A DNA stretch of 26,465 nucleotides from positions 1-26,465 of the forward strand of contig JAWOBE010000153.1 of NCBI GenBank assembly GCA_046498185.1. The letters run 5' to 3'. Source of the DNA: CAYXDR01 sp046498185. GTDB taxonomy: Bacteria; Desulfobacterota; DSM-4660; Desulfatiglandales; Desulfatiglandaceae. Below the pieces are notes generated by a model. The model saw only the letters and a list, made by a program, of their open reading frames with translations. It had not been told where the DNA came from and did not search any database. Numbering within the stretch: position 1 is the stretch's first letter; each line of letters starts with the position of its first letter. Positions 8,850 through 16,596 of the stretch are shown piece by piece. The translations under genes and the position numbers were made by a program.

Positions 8850-10795
8850 ATGGAGGGCCTCTTCTTTGTCGAGTCCGGGTTCATCCGGTCTTTCCCCATC
8901 CGGAGCATCGCGCCGGCAAGTAAAACGGCAACGGCCGATGCGGCATGTGCATAAACTGACGGCACAAGAAAAGCTATACCGCCGGCCGCAAAATAAATTC
9001 TCCAGGGTCCCTTGAGTCGACCTAGTCCGTAGAGAAAGCCTTCGGTACCGCCGGAAATGAGCACGATACCCACCACAGCCGCCGAAACCGACCACGCAAC
9101 CGCAAGGGGTTGGCCGACGCCGACAAGGCATGGATTGTAAACAAAAAAGAAAGGCAGGATGTAGGCCACAAAACCAAGACGGAGAGAGTAAACGCCGGTT
9201 TTCATTCCACTGGTTTCAGCCAGGCCTGCGGCGACGATGGATGCGATGGCGACCGGAGGCGTTATGAAGGATATCATCCCCCAATAAAGAATGAACAGGT
9301 GGGCTGCAAGGGGGTTTATTCCCATGTCGATCAAGGCGGGTGCAAGCAGCAGCGCAAGTATTATGTAACAGGGGATCATTGTCATCCCGATTCCCAGAAC
9401 AAAACTGGCGCCCGCCCCCATGATCAAGAGCAGCGGAAGGTTCCCCCCCGCTGTTTCGAGTAAGCTGGACGAAAAGCTTTGGGCTACTCCGGTCAAGAGG
9501 AAGGCCCCGATTATCATGCCGACCCCTACCATAATGGTCATAATTTCGGACAGAACCCTGCCGCCGCTGTCCAGGAATCCGAGGATTGATCCTTGATTCA
9601 GGATTTTTCTATTTGCCACGCTCACCAGTAGAATCAACAGGACGATAGAATAGAACGGCGCCCGAGCCTCCTGGCGGAGGAAAAACAGAAAGTAAATCAG
9701 GGACGCAAACGCTGCAATGTAGGGCCAGCCCTCTTTCAGCGTGGTAAATATTTCAGGGCATTGTTCACGCGGCATGCCCTTCAGCCCTTTACGGGCTGCG
9801 AAGAAATCGCTTTGCATGCATAAAGCAACAAAATATAAAACACTGGGAATCAAGGCTGAAAGGCAAACGGTAGCGTATGATACTTCAAGGAAATCTGCCA
9901 TAATAAATGCAGTGACTCCCATAATGGGAGGCATCAATACCCCGCCGGTGGATGCACAGGCTTCCAGCGCAGCGGCATAATGCGGAGGATATCCTCCTTT
10001 TTTCATGGCCGGAATTGTGAATGAACCCGTTGTAATCACGTTCGAGGTGGGACTGCCCGAAATGGAAGCGAAAAAAGCGCTGCCCACAATGGAAACTTTC
10101 GCCGCGCCGCCCCGGACATTTCCAAGAAGGCTGAGCGCCAGCTTGATAAAAAAGTCCCCGCCACCTAATAGCATAAGAATGACCGCGAAAATCAGGAATG
10201 CGATCACAAGGCGGCCGAATACGTGGGAGGTCACCCCGAACATTCCCTGGTTGCTCAAATAATAAAAGCCGACGAGCCTGGAAAAAGAATATTGCTTTGC
10301 CAGAAGAATTCCGGGAAGCGTGTGAGCAATGAGGGGATAGAGCGATGTAAGGCAAACAATGGCGGCGAGGGCCGGTCCCGCTGCCCGCCTGACTGCTTCT
10401 ATGACCAGCAGCCAGCATAAGACTCCGAGCCACAGGGCGGGCACCGGAGGACGAATGCTCCATCCCCTTGTTTGGATATCCATGGAATAAACAAACACAT
10501 AGAAAGCACAACCACATAAAAAAGCCGCTGCACAAAAATCATACCACGGCACTGATTTGCGGGGCCCTCTTTTGGTTGCCGGCAGCCAAATGAAGACAGC
10601 CGGAAGAAGAAAAGCCATCAGTAGAGCCAAATACCGCTTGCTGTCCATCACCTGGCCGGCAATCACGATATTGAATATCTGAATGATGGAGGCTGAAACT
10701 GCAATTCCTGTCGCGGCTCTGACCAGTCCTGCCGGAAAACCCGAAAGAGAGCGGTAACGGGAGGCAGGAGCAGCGCGGGCGAGTTGCCCGTTCAT
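8846..10795 (-). CDS. TRAP transporter fused permease (DctQ-DctM fusion, TAXI type)
   Basis: This 649-aa polytopic membrane protein is paralogous to the permease at 3315-5273. Shared landmarks include GNVRGGAAKVSIVGSAFF, SISGSPTSNVITTGSFTIPAMKKGG (compare the SGSSISNVITTG block of the other copy), GGVLMPPIMGVTAFIMADF and FITPPVAIASIVAAGLAE. It would form the membrane part of the TAXI-TRAP system with the binding protein at 11664-12701. The ATG at 10795 overlaps the BKACE stop by ATGA, and its own TGA overlaps the cyclase ATG in the same way. The permease is therefore sandwiched between two enzymes with tight translational coupling. An in-frame extension of 8 residues upstream exists but would enlarge the overlap and is less likely. 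Confidence 0.93.
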   Translation of the reverse strand: MNGQLARAAPASRYRSLSGFPAGLVRAATGIAVSASIIQIFNIVIAGQVMDSKRYLALLMAFLLPAVFIWLPATKRGPRKSVPWYDFCAAAFLCGCAFYVFVYSMDIQTRGWSIRPPVPALWLGVLCWLLVIEAVRRAAGPALAAIVCLTSLYPLIAHTLPGILLAKQYSFSRLVGFYYLSNQGMFGVTSHVFGRLVIAFLIFAVILMLLGGGDFFIKLALSLLGNVRGGAAKVSIVGSAFFASISGSPTSNVITTGSFTIPAMKKGGYPPHYAAALEACASTGGVLMPPIMGVTAFIMADFLEVSYATVCLSALIPSVLYFVALCMQSDFFAARKGLKGMPREQCPEIFTTLKEGWPYIAAFASLIYFLFFLRQEARAPFYSIVLLILLVSVANRKILNQGSILGFLDSGGRVLSEIMTIMVGVGMIIGAFLLTGVAQSFSSSLLETAGGNLPLLLIMGAGASFVLGIGMTMIPCYIILALLLAPALIDMGINPLAAHLFILYWGMISFITPPVAIASIVAAGLAETSGMKTGVYSLRLGFVAYILPFFFVYNPCLVGVGQPLAVAWSVSAAVVGIVLISGGTEGFLYGLGRLKGPWRIYFAAGGIAFLVPSVYAHAASAVAVLLAGAMLRMGKDRMNPDSTKKRPSI

Positions 10796-11640
10796 GATGA
10801 TTTTCCTTTGTTGAGGCAAAGGATTTCTCTCGCGTCGTCAGGTGAGGCGATTTCGAAACCGATTTCCCGGGCGATGCGGACTGTTCGTGCAACGAGCTGG
10901 GCATTGCTTTCCGCCGGGACCCCTTTGGTGTAGTAAATGTTGTCTTCCAACCCGACCCTGACCATGCCCCCCAGCAGCATTCCCAGGGTCGTCATCGGCA
11001 ATTGGGCCGCTCCTATCGCGGTGACATTGAATATGCCGTCCCTGGGAAGAAGCGAGCGGAGGGTGACGAGATTTTCAGGGGTCCCGGCAACAGCTCCCTG
11101 GTAAGCCATGTTTAAAACAAAATTTATGTAGTAGGGTTTTTCCACCAGGCCGCTGTCGATAAGATGCTTGACCTCGGCGAGCATCCCGTGATGATAGACC
11201 TCCATTTCGGGCTTTATTCCCCTGCGGTGCATCTCACGGGCATAAAATTCGATATCTTCCCTTGAATTGACAAAAGGCGTTCCCGCCCGAGGTCCGACTG
11301 TCCTCAACATGGTACCCATATTGAGCGAGGCCATCTCCGGGCCGGCGTCAAGGCATGCAGCTTTCTGCTCGCGATTCAGGTTGGCGCCGCCTCCTGTGCT
11401 GAATTGTATCACCATGGGGCATTGGGATTTCAGCCTGGCGGCGATATCACCGTACACCACAGGGTCACCTGTCGGAGACCCTTGAATATCTCTGGCATGG
11501 ATATGGGCAATGGACGCACCCTCATCGTAGCTTCGGCGGGCTTCCGCCGCAATCTCGGAAGGCTGTTCCGGAAGATTGGGGTTGGCGGCTTTTCCATGTA
11601 CGCCTCCAGTCAAAGCAACAGTGACGATCAGTTTGCCCAT
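10792..11640 (-). CDS. BKACE (DUF849) beta-keto acid cleavage enzyme
   Basis: This 282-aa protein belongs to the 3-keto-5-aminohexanoate cleavage (BKACE, DUF849) family, which condenses a beta-keto acid with acetyl-CoA and yields acetoacetate plus a new acyl-CoA at a Zn site. The N-terminal VTVALTGGVHGKAANPNLP matches the family. The zinc histidines H46 and H48 sit in AHIHARD, and later QFSTGGG and RVGLEDNIYY supply the conserved substrate and acid residues. There is no signal peptide; it is a cytoplasmic enzyme. It lies between the TAXI binding-protein gene and its permease and overlaps the permease by 4 nt, which is unusual placement for an enzyme and ties it to the imported substrate. Which beta-keto acid it cleaves is unknown, because family members differ widely in side-chain preference. 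Confidence 0.9.
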   Translation of the reverse strand: MGKLIVTVALTGGVHGKAANPNLPEQPSEIAAEARRSYDEGASIAHIHARDIQGSPTGDPVVYGDIAARLKSQCPMVIQFSTGGGANLNREQKAACLDAGPEMASLNMGTMLRTVGPRAGTPFVNSREDIEFYAREMHRRGIKPEMEVYHHGMLAEVKHLIDSGLVEKPYYINFVLNMAYQGAVAGTPENLVTLRSLLPRDGIFNVTAIGAAQLPMTTLGMLLGGMVRVGLEDNIYYTKGVPAESNAQLVARTVRIAREIGFEIASPDDAREILCLNKGKSS

Positions 11641-11663
11641 ACCAAAATCCTTTCCAGTGATTT

Positions 11664-12701
11664 TTATTTTCCTGTACGCACTTTTTCTGTAGCAAGTTCT
11701 TGCGCTTGATAAGCTTCCAGTGCGTCCGTCCAGATCCCGGCTTCTTTGAAAAATTTTACGGATCCCGGGTGAAAAGGCATTGCACCAATGTTTCGGGTCA
11801 TATTTTCAAGTTTCCATTGGGAAAGCCACGGATGAGCCGATTTAAAGATGTCATAACCTTCGGCAACTGCTTTGACCACTGTGTAGACAACTTCGTCGTT
11901 TAACCACGGATAGCAGTATAGCGAGTAGGACACACCGAATAACTCCACATCCTTTTCAAGGCCAGGAACTTTCTTTTGGGTTGCCGGGAACATCGCGGGA
12001 ACCATTTTTTGAACACGCTTCCAACCTTCTTTGTCCGAAGCGGGCATTTCAAGAAAGCGGCAGCCGTGGGGGCCGCTGGCCAGTTCTTTAACCTTCGGGG
12101 AAAATATGGAACCAAGCGTGGCGTCTACGTCTCCATCCAGCACGGCCTGCATCGCAGCACCGAATCCTCCCACAGGCACTTTTTTTACATCTGCCCAGCT
12201 CAATCCAGCGAAGGAGAGAATTGCTTCAATTTCTCTCATCACGGTGGCATTTCCCTTGATATCAGGCAGCCTCCTGCCTTGGAGGTCTAAAACTGAATGA
12301 ATACCGGAATCTGCTCTTACATAAAGACCCGGGACTACGACACTTCCCATGCATGCAATGCGCACGGGTTGCGGGCCCCAGTCAGGTGCTCCAAACTCAT
12401 CCAGGCCCGAAGAGGCGAGGAAAGCGGTGACGCTGGTTGTGAGGGTGAATTCTGATTCTTCGTATTTAAGCGGTGCCAGCCTTTCTATATCGGTTCCGTA
12501 GGGTTCAACCCGCCACTGAATGGGCGTCAATTTGTTCACGGCTTCGCCGAGACCGCTGGCTACGGTGTGACCCGCCACTCCAACACCGTAGGACGTACAC
12601 GCGATCACCTTTGGAAGAGATGAAGCATAAGCGGAAGTTATAAATGGTATAGTAAAAATAAAAGCGATACCCATGTAAACGAAAAATTTAATTTTTTTCA
12701 T
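11664..12701 (-). CDS. TAXI-family TRAP transporter substrate-binding protein
   Basis: This 345-aa exported protein has a Sec signal peptide (MKKIKFF plus a hydrophobic run ending near ...TSAYASS). It matches TAXI proteins: CTSYGVGVAGHTVASGLGE at the N-terminus, DWGPQPVR in the middle, and HPGSVKFFKEAGIWTDALE near the C-terminus. I chose the ATG at 12701 because GGAG lies 6 nt upstream. An ATG four codons earlier (12713) has no ribosome site. The gene starts 34 nt after the gntR stop and is followed within 23 nt by BKACE and then the permease at 8846-10795, its likely partner. Some positions differ from the paralogue at 5400-6470 (for example IACMGSVVVPGLYVR versus VYACPTGAIAGMMVR), so the two probably bind different ligands. 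Confidence 0.92.
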   Translation of the reverse strand: MKKIKFFVYMGIAFIFTIPFITSAYASSLPKVIACTSYGVGVAGHTVASGLGEAVNKLTPIQWRVEPYGTDIERLAPLKYEESEFTLTTSVTAFLASSGLDEFGAPDWGPQPVRIACMGSVVVPGLYVRADSGIHSVLDLQGRRLPDIKGNATVMREIEAILSFAGLSWADVKKVPVGGFGAAMQAVLDGDVDATLGSIFSPKVKELASGPHGCRFLEMPASDKEGWKRVQKMVPAMFPATQKKVPGLEKDVELFGVSYSLYCYPWLNDEVVYTVVKAVAEGYDIFKSAHPWLSQWKLENMTRNIGAMPFHPGSVKFFKEAGIWTDALEAYQAQELATEKVRTGK

Positions 12702-12735
12702 ATTTAGCTCCATTTGTTAAAGTTTAAATGATATG

Positions 12736-13506
12736 TTAGAGAACTAAATTTTTTTTGCTAAAATTATTTAATGTTTCAGGTTGCCCCAGCTTGGCTTGCT
12801 GTTTGGATTTCTCCGATATGCGGGCTCCAACTTCAAGTATATGATCAGCGCACAAGGAAGCTGCATGTGCATAATCAGATTTTTCTAAAGCCTCCACGAT
12901 TTCGCGGTGATTGCCAAAAGTTTTAGAAAACATTTCTTGAGAAGGCTGAACATTCTCAAAAAAAGGGAGAGAAAGGGATACAACGAGTTTGTGCATCAGG
13001 GAAAGCAGCGGGTTTCCAGCCAGGTCCACCAACATGCTGTGGAAGTTGAAATTTGTTTCAAGCCTTTTGATAAACTTTTTTTGCTTTGCAAAAGTTTCTG
13101 CTTCTTCTACATTGGCAGAGAGGGCGTCGCAATGGCTGCTGGTGAGAATAGGTGGAAGATAGCGGGAAATAGTGCTTGCTTCGAGAGCTGCGCGCACCTC
13201 GGACAACTGTTTTATAGTAAGGTTGGTCATCCTGAGGGCGTTGGCGATTTGGGCCAATATCGCATCGAGGTCCACCTCCCTTATGAAAGCGCCTCCATTG
13301 CTGCCTTGATGGACCTCTACGATTCCCATCTGCTCCAGAGAGCGTATAGCTTCCCTCACGGTTACACGACTTACCCCGAATATCTCGACCAGCTCTTTTT
13401 CTGAAGGAAGTTTATCGCTTGGGGCGAGGTCGCCGCGAAGAATGGCTTCCATCACCTGGTTTGTGATAGCTTCATACATACGCCCTTGGTGAAGTTTCTT
13501 GAACAT
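12736..13506 (-). CDS. GntR-family transcriptional regulator, FadR/FCD subfamily
   Basis: This 256-aa regulator has an N-terminal winged helix of the GntR type: ITNQVMEAILRGDLAPSDKLPSEKEL, then the recognition region FGVSRVTVREAIRSLEQMGIVEVHQG. The rest is an all-helical FCD ligand domain with the histidines that usually bind a metal (NFHSMLVDLAGNP, FGNHREIVEAL, CADHILEV). FCD regulators typically bind small carboxylic acids and release DNA. The ATG at 13506 is supported by GGAGG 5 nt upstream; an in-frame ATG at 13533 lies inside the operator and is rejected. It is the first gene of the minus-strand run and is separated from the TAXI gene by 34 nt, so it probably controls the transport and catabolic genes as well as itself. 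Confidence 0.93.
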   Translation of the reverse strand: MFKKLHQGRMYEAITNQVMEAILRGDLAPSDKLPSEKELVEIFGVSRVTVREAIRSLEQMGIVEVHQGSNGGAFIREVDLDAILAQIANALRMTNLTIKQLSEVRAALEASTISRYLPPILTSSHCDALSANVEEAETFAKQKKFIKRLETNFNFHSMLVDLAGNPLLSLMHKLVVSLSLPFFENVQPSQEMFSKTFGNHREIVEALEKSDYAHAASLCADHILEVGARISEKSKQQAKLGQPETLNNFSKKNLVL

Positions 13507-13523
13507 TGCTTCCTCCGGGTGAG

Positions 13524-13540
13524 TATATGTCATACATATA
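13524..13540. promoter_or_regulatory. Putative FCD-regulator operator (17-bp perfect inverted repeat)
   Basis: TATATGT-CAT-ACATATA is a perfect inverted repeat with 7-bp arms and a 3-bp spacer, and contains the GTNNNAC core typical of FadR/FCD GntR operators. It lies 17 nt before the gntR ATG and overlaps the predicted -10 box, where a bound repressor would block transcription. It also lies about 60 nt upstream of the divergent DUF3783 gene. Confidence 0.65.
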
Positions 13541-13564
13541 AATATATAAAAATATTCATGTCAA
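13536..13564 (-). promoter_or_regulatory. Predicted sigma-70 promoter of the gntR/TAXI operon
   Basis: On the minus strand there is a perfect -35 TTGACA (13559-13564), a 17-nt AT-rich spacer, and a -10 TTATAT (13536-13541). The -10 overlaps the inverted-repeat operator. The ribosome site and ATG of gntR follow within about 30 nt. Confidence 0.6.
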
Positions 13565-13601
13565 GTTTTTTTTGTAAAATATTACGGGAGGAGTGAAAGA
13601 A

Positions 13602-14021
13602 ATGAATCGGGGTACGTTCACAAAGGTGAAGAACACGGATGAAAAAATGTATGGGCCGAGAGCGCTGCTGGTGTGCGGATATCCCCCTGAAGAGCATGCG
13701 GTGGTGGTTGAGTTGGTCTCACGCCTGATCGGTCCGGATATGCCCGTTATCTTTGCCTCCGATGATATGGCTGATCGGAAGCTCGGAGAAATTTTTTCAT
13801 CCGCTGGCGGTAAGGGCAGGGGCAATGCTTCCGCCTTCAGGCGAGGAATGATACTTTCGGGTTTCGCCATGAAAGAACTTCATATGCTCATGGCCGCCTA
13901 CAAAGAGGCGGGCCTTCCCCGGCAGCTCTGGGCGACATTAACGCCGATATCGGAAAAATGGAGTCTTGCGGATCTTATAGACGAATTGATCAAAGAATCA
14001 GAAGCCTTTAAAAAAGCCTGA
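13602..14021 (+). CDS. DUF3783 domain protein, function unknown
   Basis: This small 139-aa cytoplasmic protein has no signal peptide or membrane segment. The C-terminal half carries the DUF3783 pattern: MILSGFAMKELHMLMAAYKEAGLPRQLWATLTPISEKWSLADLIDELIKES in outline, that is, a GF..EL segment, a helix, a TP...W strand and a final acidic helix. The N-terminal half (ALLVCGYPPEEHAVVVELVSR) resembles a degenerate copy of the same fold. I chose the ATG at 13602, with GGGAGGAG ending 8 nt before it, over an in-frame GTG at 13593 that lies inside that ribosome site. It is divergent from gntR and shares its AT-rich upstream region, so it could be co-regulated, but its function is unknown and a link to the operon is not shown. 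Confidence 0.75.
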   Translation: MNRGTFTKVKNTDEKMYGPRALLVCGYPPEEHAVVVELVSRLIGPDMPVIFASDDMADRKLGEIFSSAGGKGRGNASAFRRGMILSGFAMKELHMLMAAYKEAGLPRQLWATLTPISEKWSLADLIDELIKESEAFKKA

Positions 14022-14041
14022 TGCCGGCGGTGCGATATCTG

Positions 14042-15160
14042 CTATTCTTCGAAAAGGCCTGAATATTGCCCGTACCCTTCTTTTTCAAGGTCTTCCCTGG
14101 GGATGAATCTCATGGCCGCTGAATTTATGCAATACCTTCTTCCGGTCGGTGGAGGGCCGTCTTCAAAAACGTGACCCAGATGCGAATCCGCTTTTCTGCT
14201 TCGAACCTCGGTTCGCACCATCAAAAGACGCCTGTCTTCCCGTTCAACGACGTTTTCCGGTTCAAGGGGTTTGGTGAAGCTGGGCCAGCCGGTCCCCGAG
14301 TCGAATTTGTCCCTGGAAATGAAAAGCGGCTCTCCTGAGACGATATCCACATAAATTCCTTCCCTCTTGTTGTCCCAGAATTCGTTCTTGAAGGGAGGCT
14401 CTGTGGCATTTTCCTGGGTTACCTTGAACTGCAAGGGGGACAGATTCTTTTTGATCTCTTCTTTTCGAGGCCTTACAAAGGAATCCCCGCCTGGGTTGCC
14501 GCCTTCCAGCGATACGTCATCCCTCCAGGCTTTTTTCAGAAAGGCGTCCCGCCCGGAACCGGATCTATACATCTTGTAATGTAATCCATGGGTTTTGTAA
14601 TAATTTTGGTGGTAGTCCTCGGCGGGATAAAAAGGACCCGCCTTCAGGATGGGCGTTACAACGGGTTTCTCATACCTCCCGGATTGGTCGAGGGCTTCCC
14701 TGGATGCCTCCGCCTGTGCCTTCTGGTCCTCGTTTTGATAGAAAATGGCCGTTCTGTATTGGGAACCCCTGTCCACAAACTGGCCTCGGTCATCGGTGGG
14801 GTCCACATGCCGCCAGAAGATGTCCAGAAGTTTCTTGTAGGAAATCTTTTCGGGATCGTAAAACACTTGGACAGCTTCCGCATGGCCGGTTTTTCCGCTC
14901 GAAACCTCTTCGTAGGTGGGGTCTGGGTCTTCTCCCCCCGTGTAGCCGGAAATCACTTCAATCACGCCGTCCACCTTTTCAAAATCCGCCTCCACGCACC
15001 AAAAGCATCCTCCGGCGAAAACGGCTGTTTTTGTTTTTTCTTGAGTCGCCACTTTTCCATCCTTTCCTTCCTCGGGAATTACAGCCTTCGAGTCCTGGGA
15101 AAAGCCCCAGGCGAAGGTAGCGCTTACAATGATAATTAGAGCATTCCACCAAATCTTCAT
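14042..15160 (-). CDS. msrAB: Exported bifunctional peptide methionine sulfoxide reductase MsrA-MsrB
   Basis: This 372-aa fusion repairs both epimers of methionine sulfoxide in proteins. An N-terminal hydrophobic segment (about residues 4-20) looks like a signal peptide or anchor, which places it in the periplasm. The MsrA domain starts at about residue 46 with the catalytic GGCFWC (C52, C55) and continues with SGYTGG and RGSQYRTAIFY. The MsrB domain (from about residue 245) contains FDSGTGWPSF, HLGHVFEDGPPPTG and RYCINS with the catalytic C344. The MsrB part lacks the two CxxC zinc pairs, and the usual resolving cysteine position reads GTGWPSF (T290). Recycling must therefore use another thiol, perhaps C55 or an external thioredoxin-like partner. 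The ATG has GGAGAG 7 nt upstream. It converges with the DUF3783 gene, 20 nt apart, and has no evident link to the catabolic genes. Confidence 0.94.
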   Translation of the reverse strand: MKIWWNALIIIVSATFAWGFSQDSKAVIPEEGKDGKVATQEKTKTAVFAGGCFWCVEADFEKVDGVIEVISGYTGGEDPDPTYEEVSSGKTGHAEAVQVFYDPEKISYKKLLDIFWRHVDPTDDRGQFVDRGSQYRTAIFYQNEDQKAQAEASREALDQSGRYEKPVVTPILKAGPFYPAEDYHQNYYKTHGLHYKMYRSGSGRDAFLKKAWRDDVSLEGGNPGGDSFVRPRKEEIKKNLSPLQFKVTQENATEPPFKNEFWDNKREGIYVDIVSGEPLFISRDKFDSGTGWPSFTKPLEPENVVEREDRRLLMVRTEVRSRKADSHLGHVFEDGPPPTGRRYCINSAAMRFIPREDLEKEGYGQYSGLFEE

Positions 15161-15586
15161 GACATCTCTCCAAGTTGGTTGGGTGTAGTCTTAAATATAA
15201 TGCCTGAATTTAAAAAGTCAGCTGTACACAATAATGACGGTGTCTCGAAACGAGACCAGGATAGGGGCTGATTTTGTCACAAAAGAAGGCTGGAGGCGAG
15301 GCCTCATAATTTTTGATAGTACAAAGGCTTGTAATGTTCATAGAGGGCGTTCAACGCTTCGCGATAGCGGAAGAGAATCATCTCCGACGAAAAGGGGTCC
15401 CAATCCATCTGAATTTTTTGCTTGACGGTAATAGTTTCAAAAACTACTAATATATAAATTAGAGTCAGTCAGCCAGCCTTCTAAAAGGGTCCGGTTCAGT
15501 AAATCATTTATCCGCTGACATGATGAAACTTTGGGTGTCGTTTTTCTAAAATTTATGCCGCTTATCTAAGAAAAAGGAAGATTACC
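15161..15586. other. 426-nt intergenic region with regulatory signals for the ComA-like gene
   Basis: There is no convincing gene here. A 63-codon open frame at 15234-15425 has no family resemblance and a poor ribosome site. The right half holds a promoter-like pair with a palindrome in its spacer (15422-15450), then CTAAT-N6-ATTAG (15447-15462). TTTTTCT (15541-15547) pairs with AGAAAAA (15569-15575) close to the ribosome site, and could form a leader hairpin. The left half shows nothing I can interpret. Confidence 0.5.
15422..15450 (+). promoter_or_regulatory. Predicted promoter of the ComA-like gene with inverted repeat in the spacer
   Basis: A -35 TTGACG (15422-15427) and a -10 TACTAA (15445-15450) are 17 nt apart. 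The spacer contains the inverted repeat TAGTTT-CAA-AAACTA (15432-15446), a likely repressor site. The half-site TAGTT/AACTA recurs in the promoter region of tctC near 17662, which suggests a common regulator, possibly the TrmB protein encoded between them. Transcription would leave a leader of about 130 nt. Confidence 0.45.
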
Positions 15587-16387
15587 ATGACAGATCCCAG
15601 GAAACCGTTTTCTTTCATCGAAATTTCCGGTAAACGGAGCGTTCAAAAGCCTCGCACAAACGGATTAACCCTAATCAGTGACTGGGGATTGGGTCTTTCG
15701 GAGACCCGTGAACTGCTTGAAACAACAGGAGAATATCTTGACATCGCAAAAATTGCCACAGGTACTGCACGATTGTATAAAGAAGATCTGCTGATGGAAA
15801 AGCTCTCGCTGTATAGCAGCTTCGATGTCCGACCGTATCTTGGAGGGCAGTTCATGGAATACGTTTATGCCCACAAGGGGCCGGCGGTTCTGGAAAGGTT
15901 TTTGGAAGAGGCTTACCGTTTGGGTTTTAGAGCATCAGAAGTATCTGAAAATTATGTGAGATTAGATCCAGATGAGCGGGTCCGCCAAATCCGGATGATG
16001 CGGGAAGTAGGGATCGACGCTTTCGCCGAGGTTGGTTCAAAAAAGGAAAATAGTGATCCCCGGGAGTTGGTCGAGCAGGCATTACGCGACATGGATGCGG
16101 GCGCGGAAATGGTCCTAGTTGAAGGCGCGGAGATTGTCCTTTCCGGGTCAGTGAATCACCGAATGGTTGATGTTCTATCCGCCTCGTTGGATATCGGCCG
16201 GACGATGTTCGAACTGCCGACTACTCGAATCGGAAGCACTCTCCCTGAAATTCATCATGTAAAAAAGACGCTTATTCGAATGGTTGGTCCGGATGTCAAC
16301 ATCGCCAATCTCAGTCCCGGCGAAATTATGGAAACAGAATCTTTGCGTGTAGGGTTGGGTGTAGTGGGGCCGGATGTGCAGAGCTGA
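15587..16387 (+). CDS. Phosphosulfolactate synthase (ComA) family protein, diverged
   Basis: This 266-aa TIM-barrel protein has the length and pattern of ComA, which adds sulfite to phosphoenolpyruvate to give (R)-phosphosulfolactate in coenzyme M or sulfolactate synthesis. Matching segments are KPRTNGLTLISDWGLGL (21-37), GEYLDIAKIATGTARLY (48-64), GGQFMEYVY (86-94), GFRASEVSENYVRL (113-126), AEVGSKK (147-153), DAGAEMVLVEG (170-180) and GPDVNIANLSPGE (234-246). Several usual residues differ: the EAREsG-like segment after strand 6 reads VEGAEIVLSG, and the EISdGt-like segment reads EVSENYV. The substrate may therefore not be PEP plus sulfite. The ATG has AAGGAAG 6 nt upstream. It stands alone on the plus strand, convergent with trmB; the tctC-tctA genes lie beyond trmB. 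The fold assignment is fairly sure, the exact reaction is not. Confidence 0.8.
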   Translation: MTDPRKPFSFIEISGKRSVQKPRTNGLTLISDWGLGLSETRELLETTGEYLDIAKIATGTARLYKEDLLMEKLSLYSSFDVRPYLGGQFMEYVYAHKGPAVLERFLEEAYRLGFRASEVSENYVRLDPDERVRQIRMMREVGIDAFAEVGSKKENSDPRELVEQALRDMDAGAEMVLVEGAEIVLSGSVNHRMVDVLSASLDIGRTMFELPTTRIGSTLPEIHHVKKTLIRMVGPDVNIANLSPGEIMETESLRVGLGVVGPDVQS

Positions 16388-16596
16388 CAGCAGCTAGCTT
16401 CCATCACCCAGCGTGAAAAAGCCGGCGTATTCCTGCCATTTCCTTTTTTCTTAATAATGTTGACAAGTTCGTAAAAGTCTTTTGCCCTTCATCGATATCC
16501 GGGCTTGATTCGGAATCCAGAATTTGTTGGAATACCTGCCCTTCTGTCTTTGCCTGAATGACGAAAAAGGGCTAATCTTAACACGTTGCACGGCTA

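Noticed and set aside
8850..9131. N-terminal extension of the cyclase frame
   Set aside because: This stretch is a shadow of the permease C-terminus in another frame. The ATGA overlap at 8849 and the family N-terminus fix the real start.
15234..15425. 63-codon frame in the msrAB to ComA-like gap
   Set aside because: There is no ribosome site and no recognisable pattern, and its 3' end runs into the predicted promoter.
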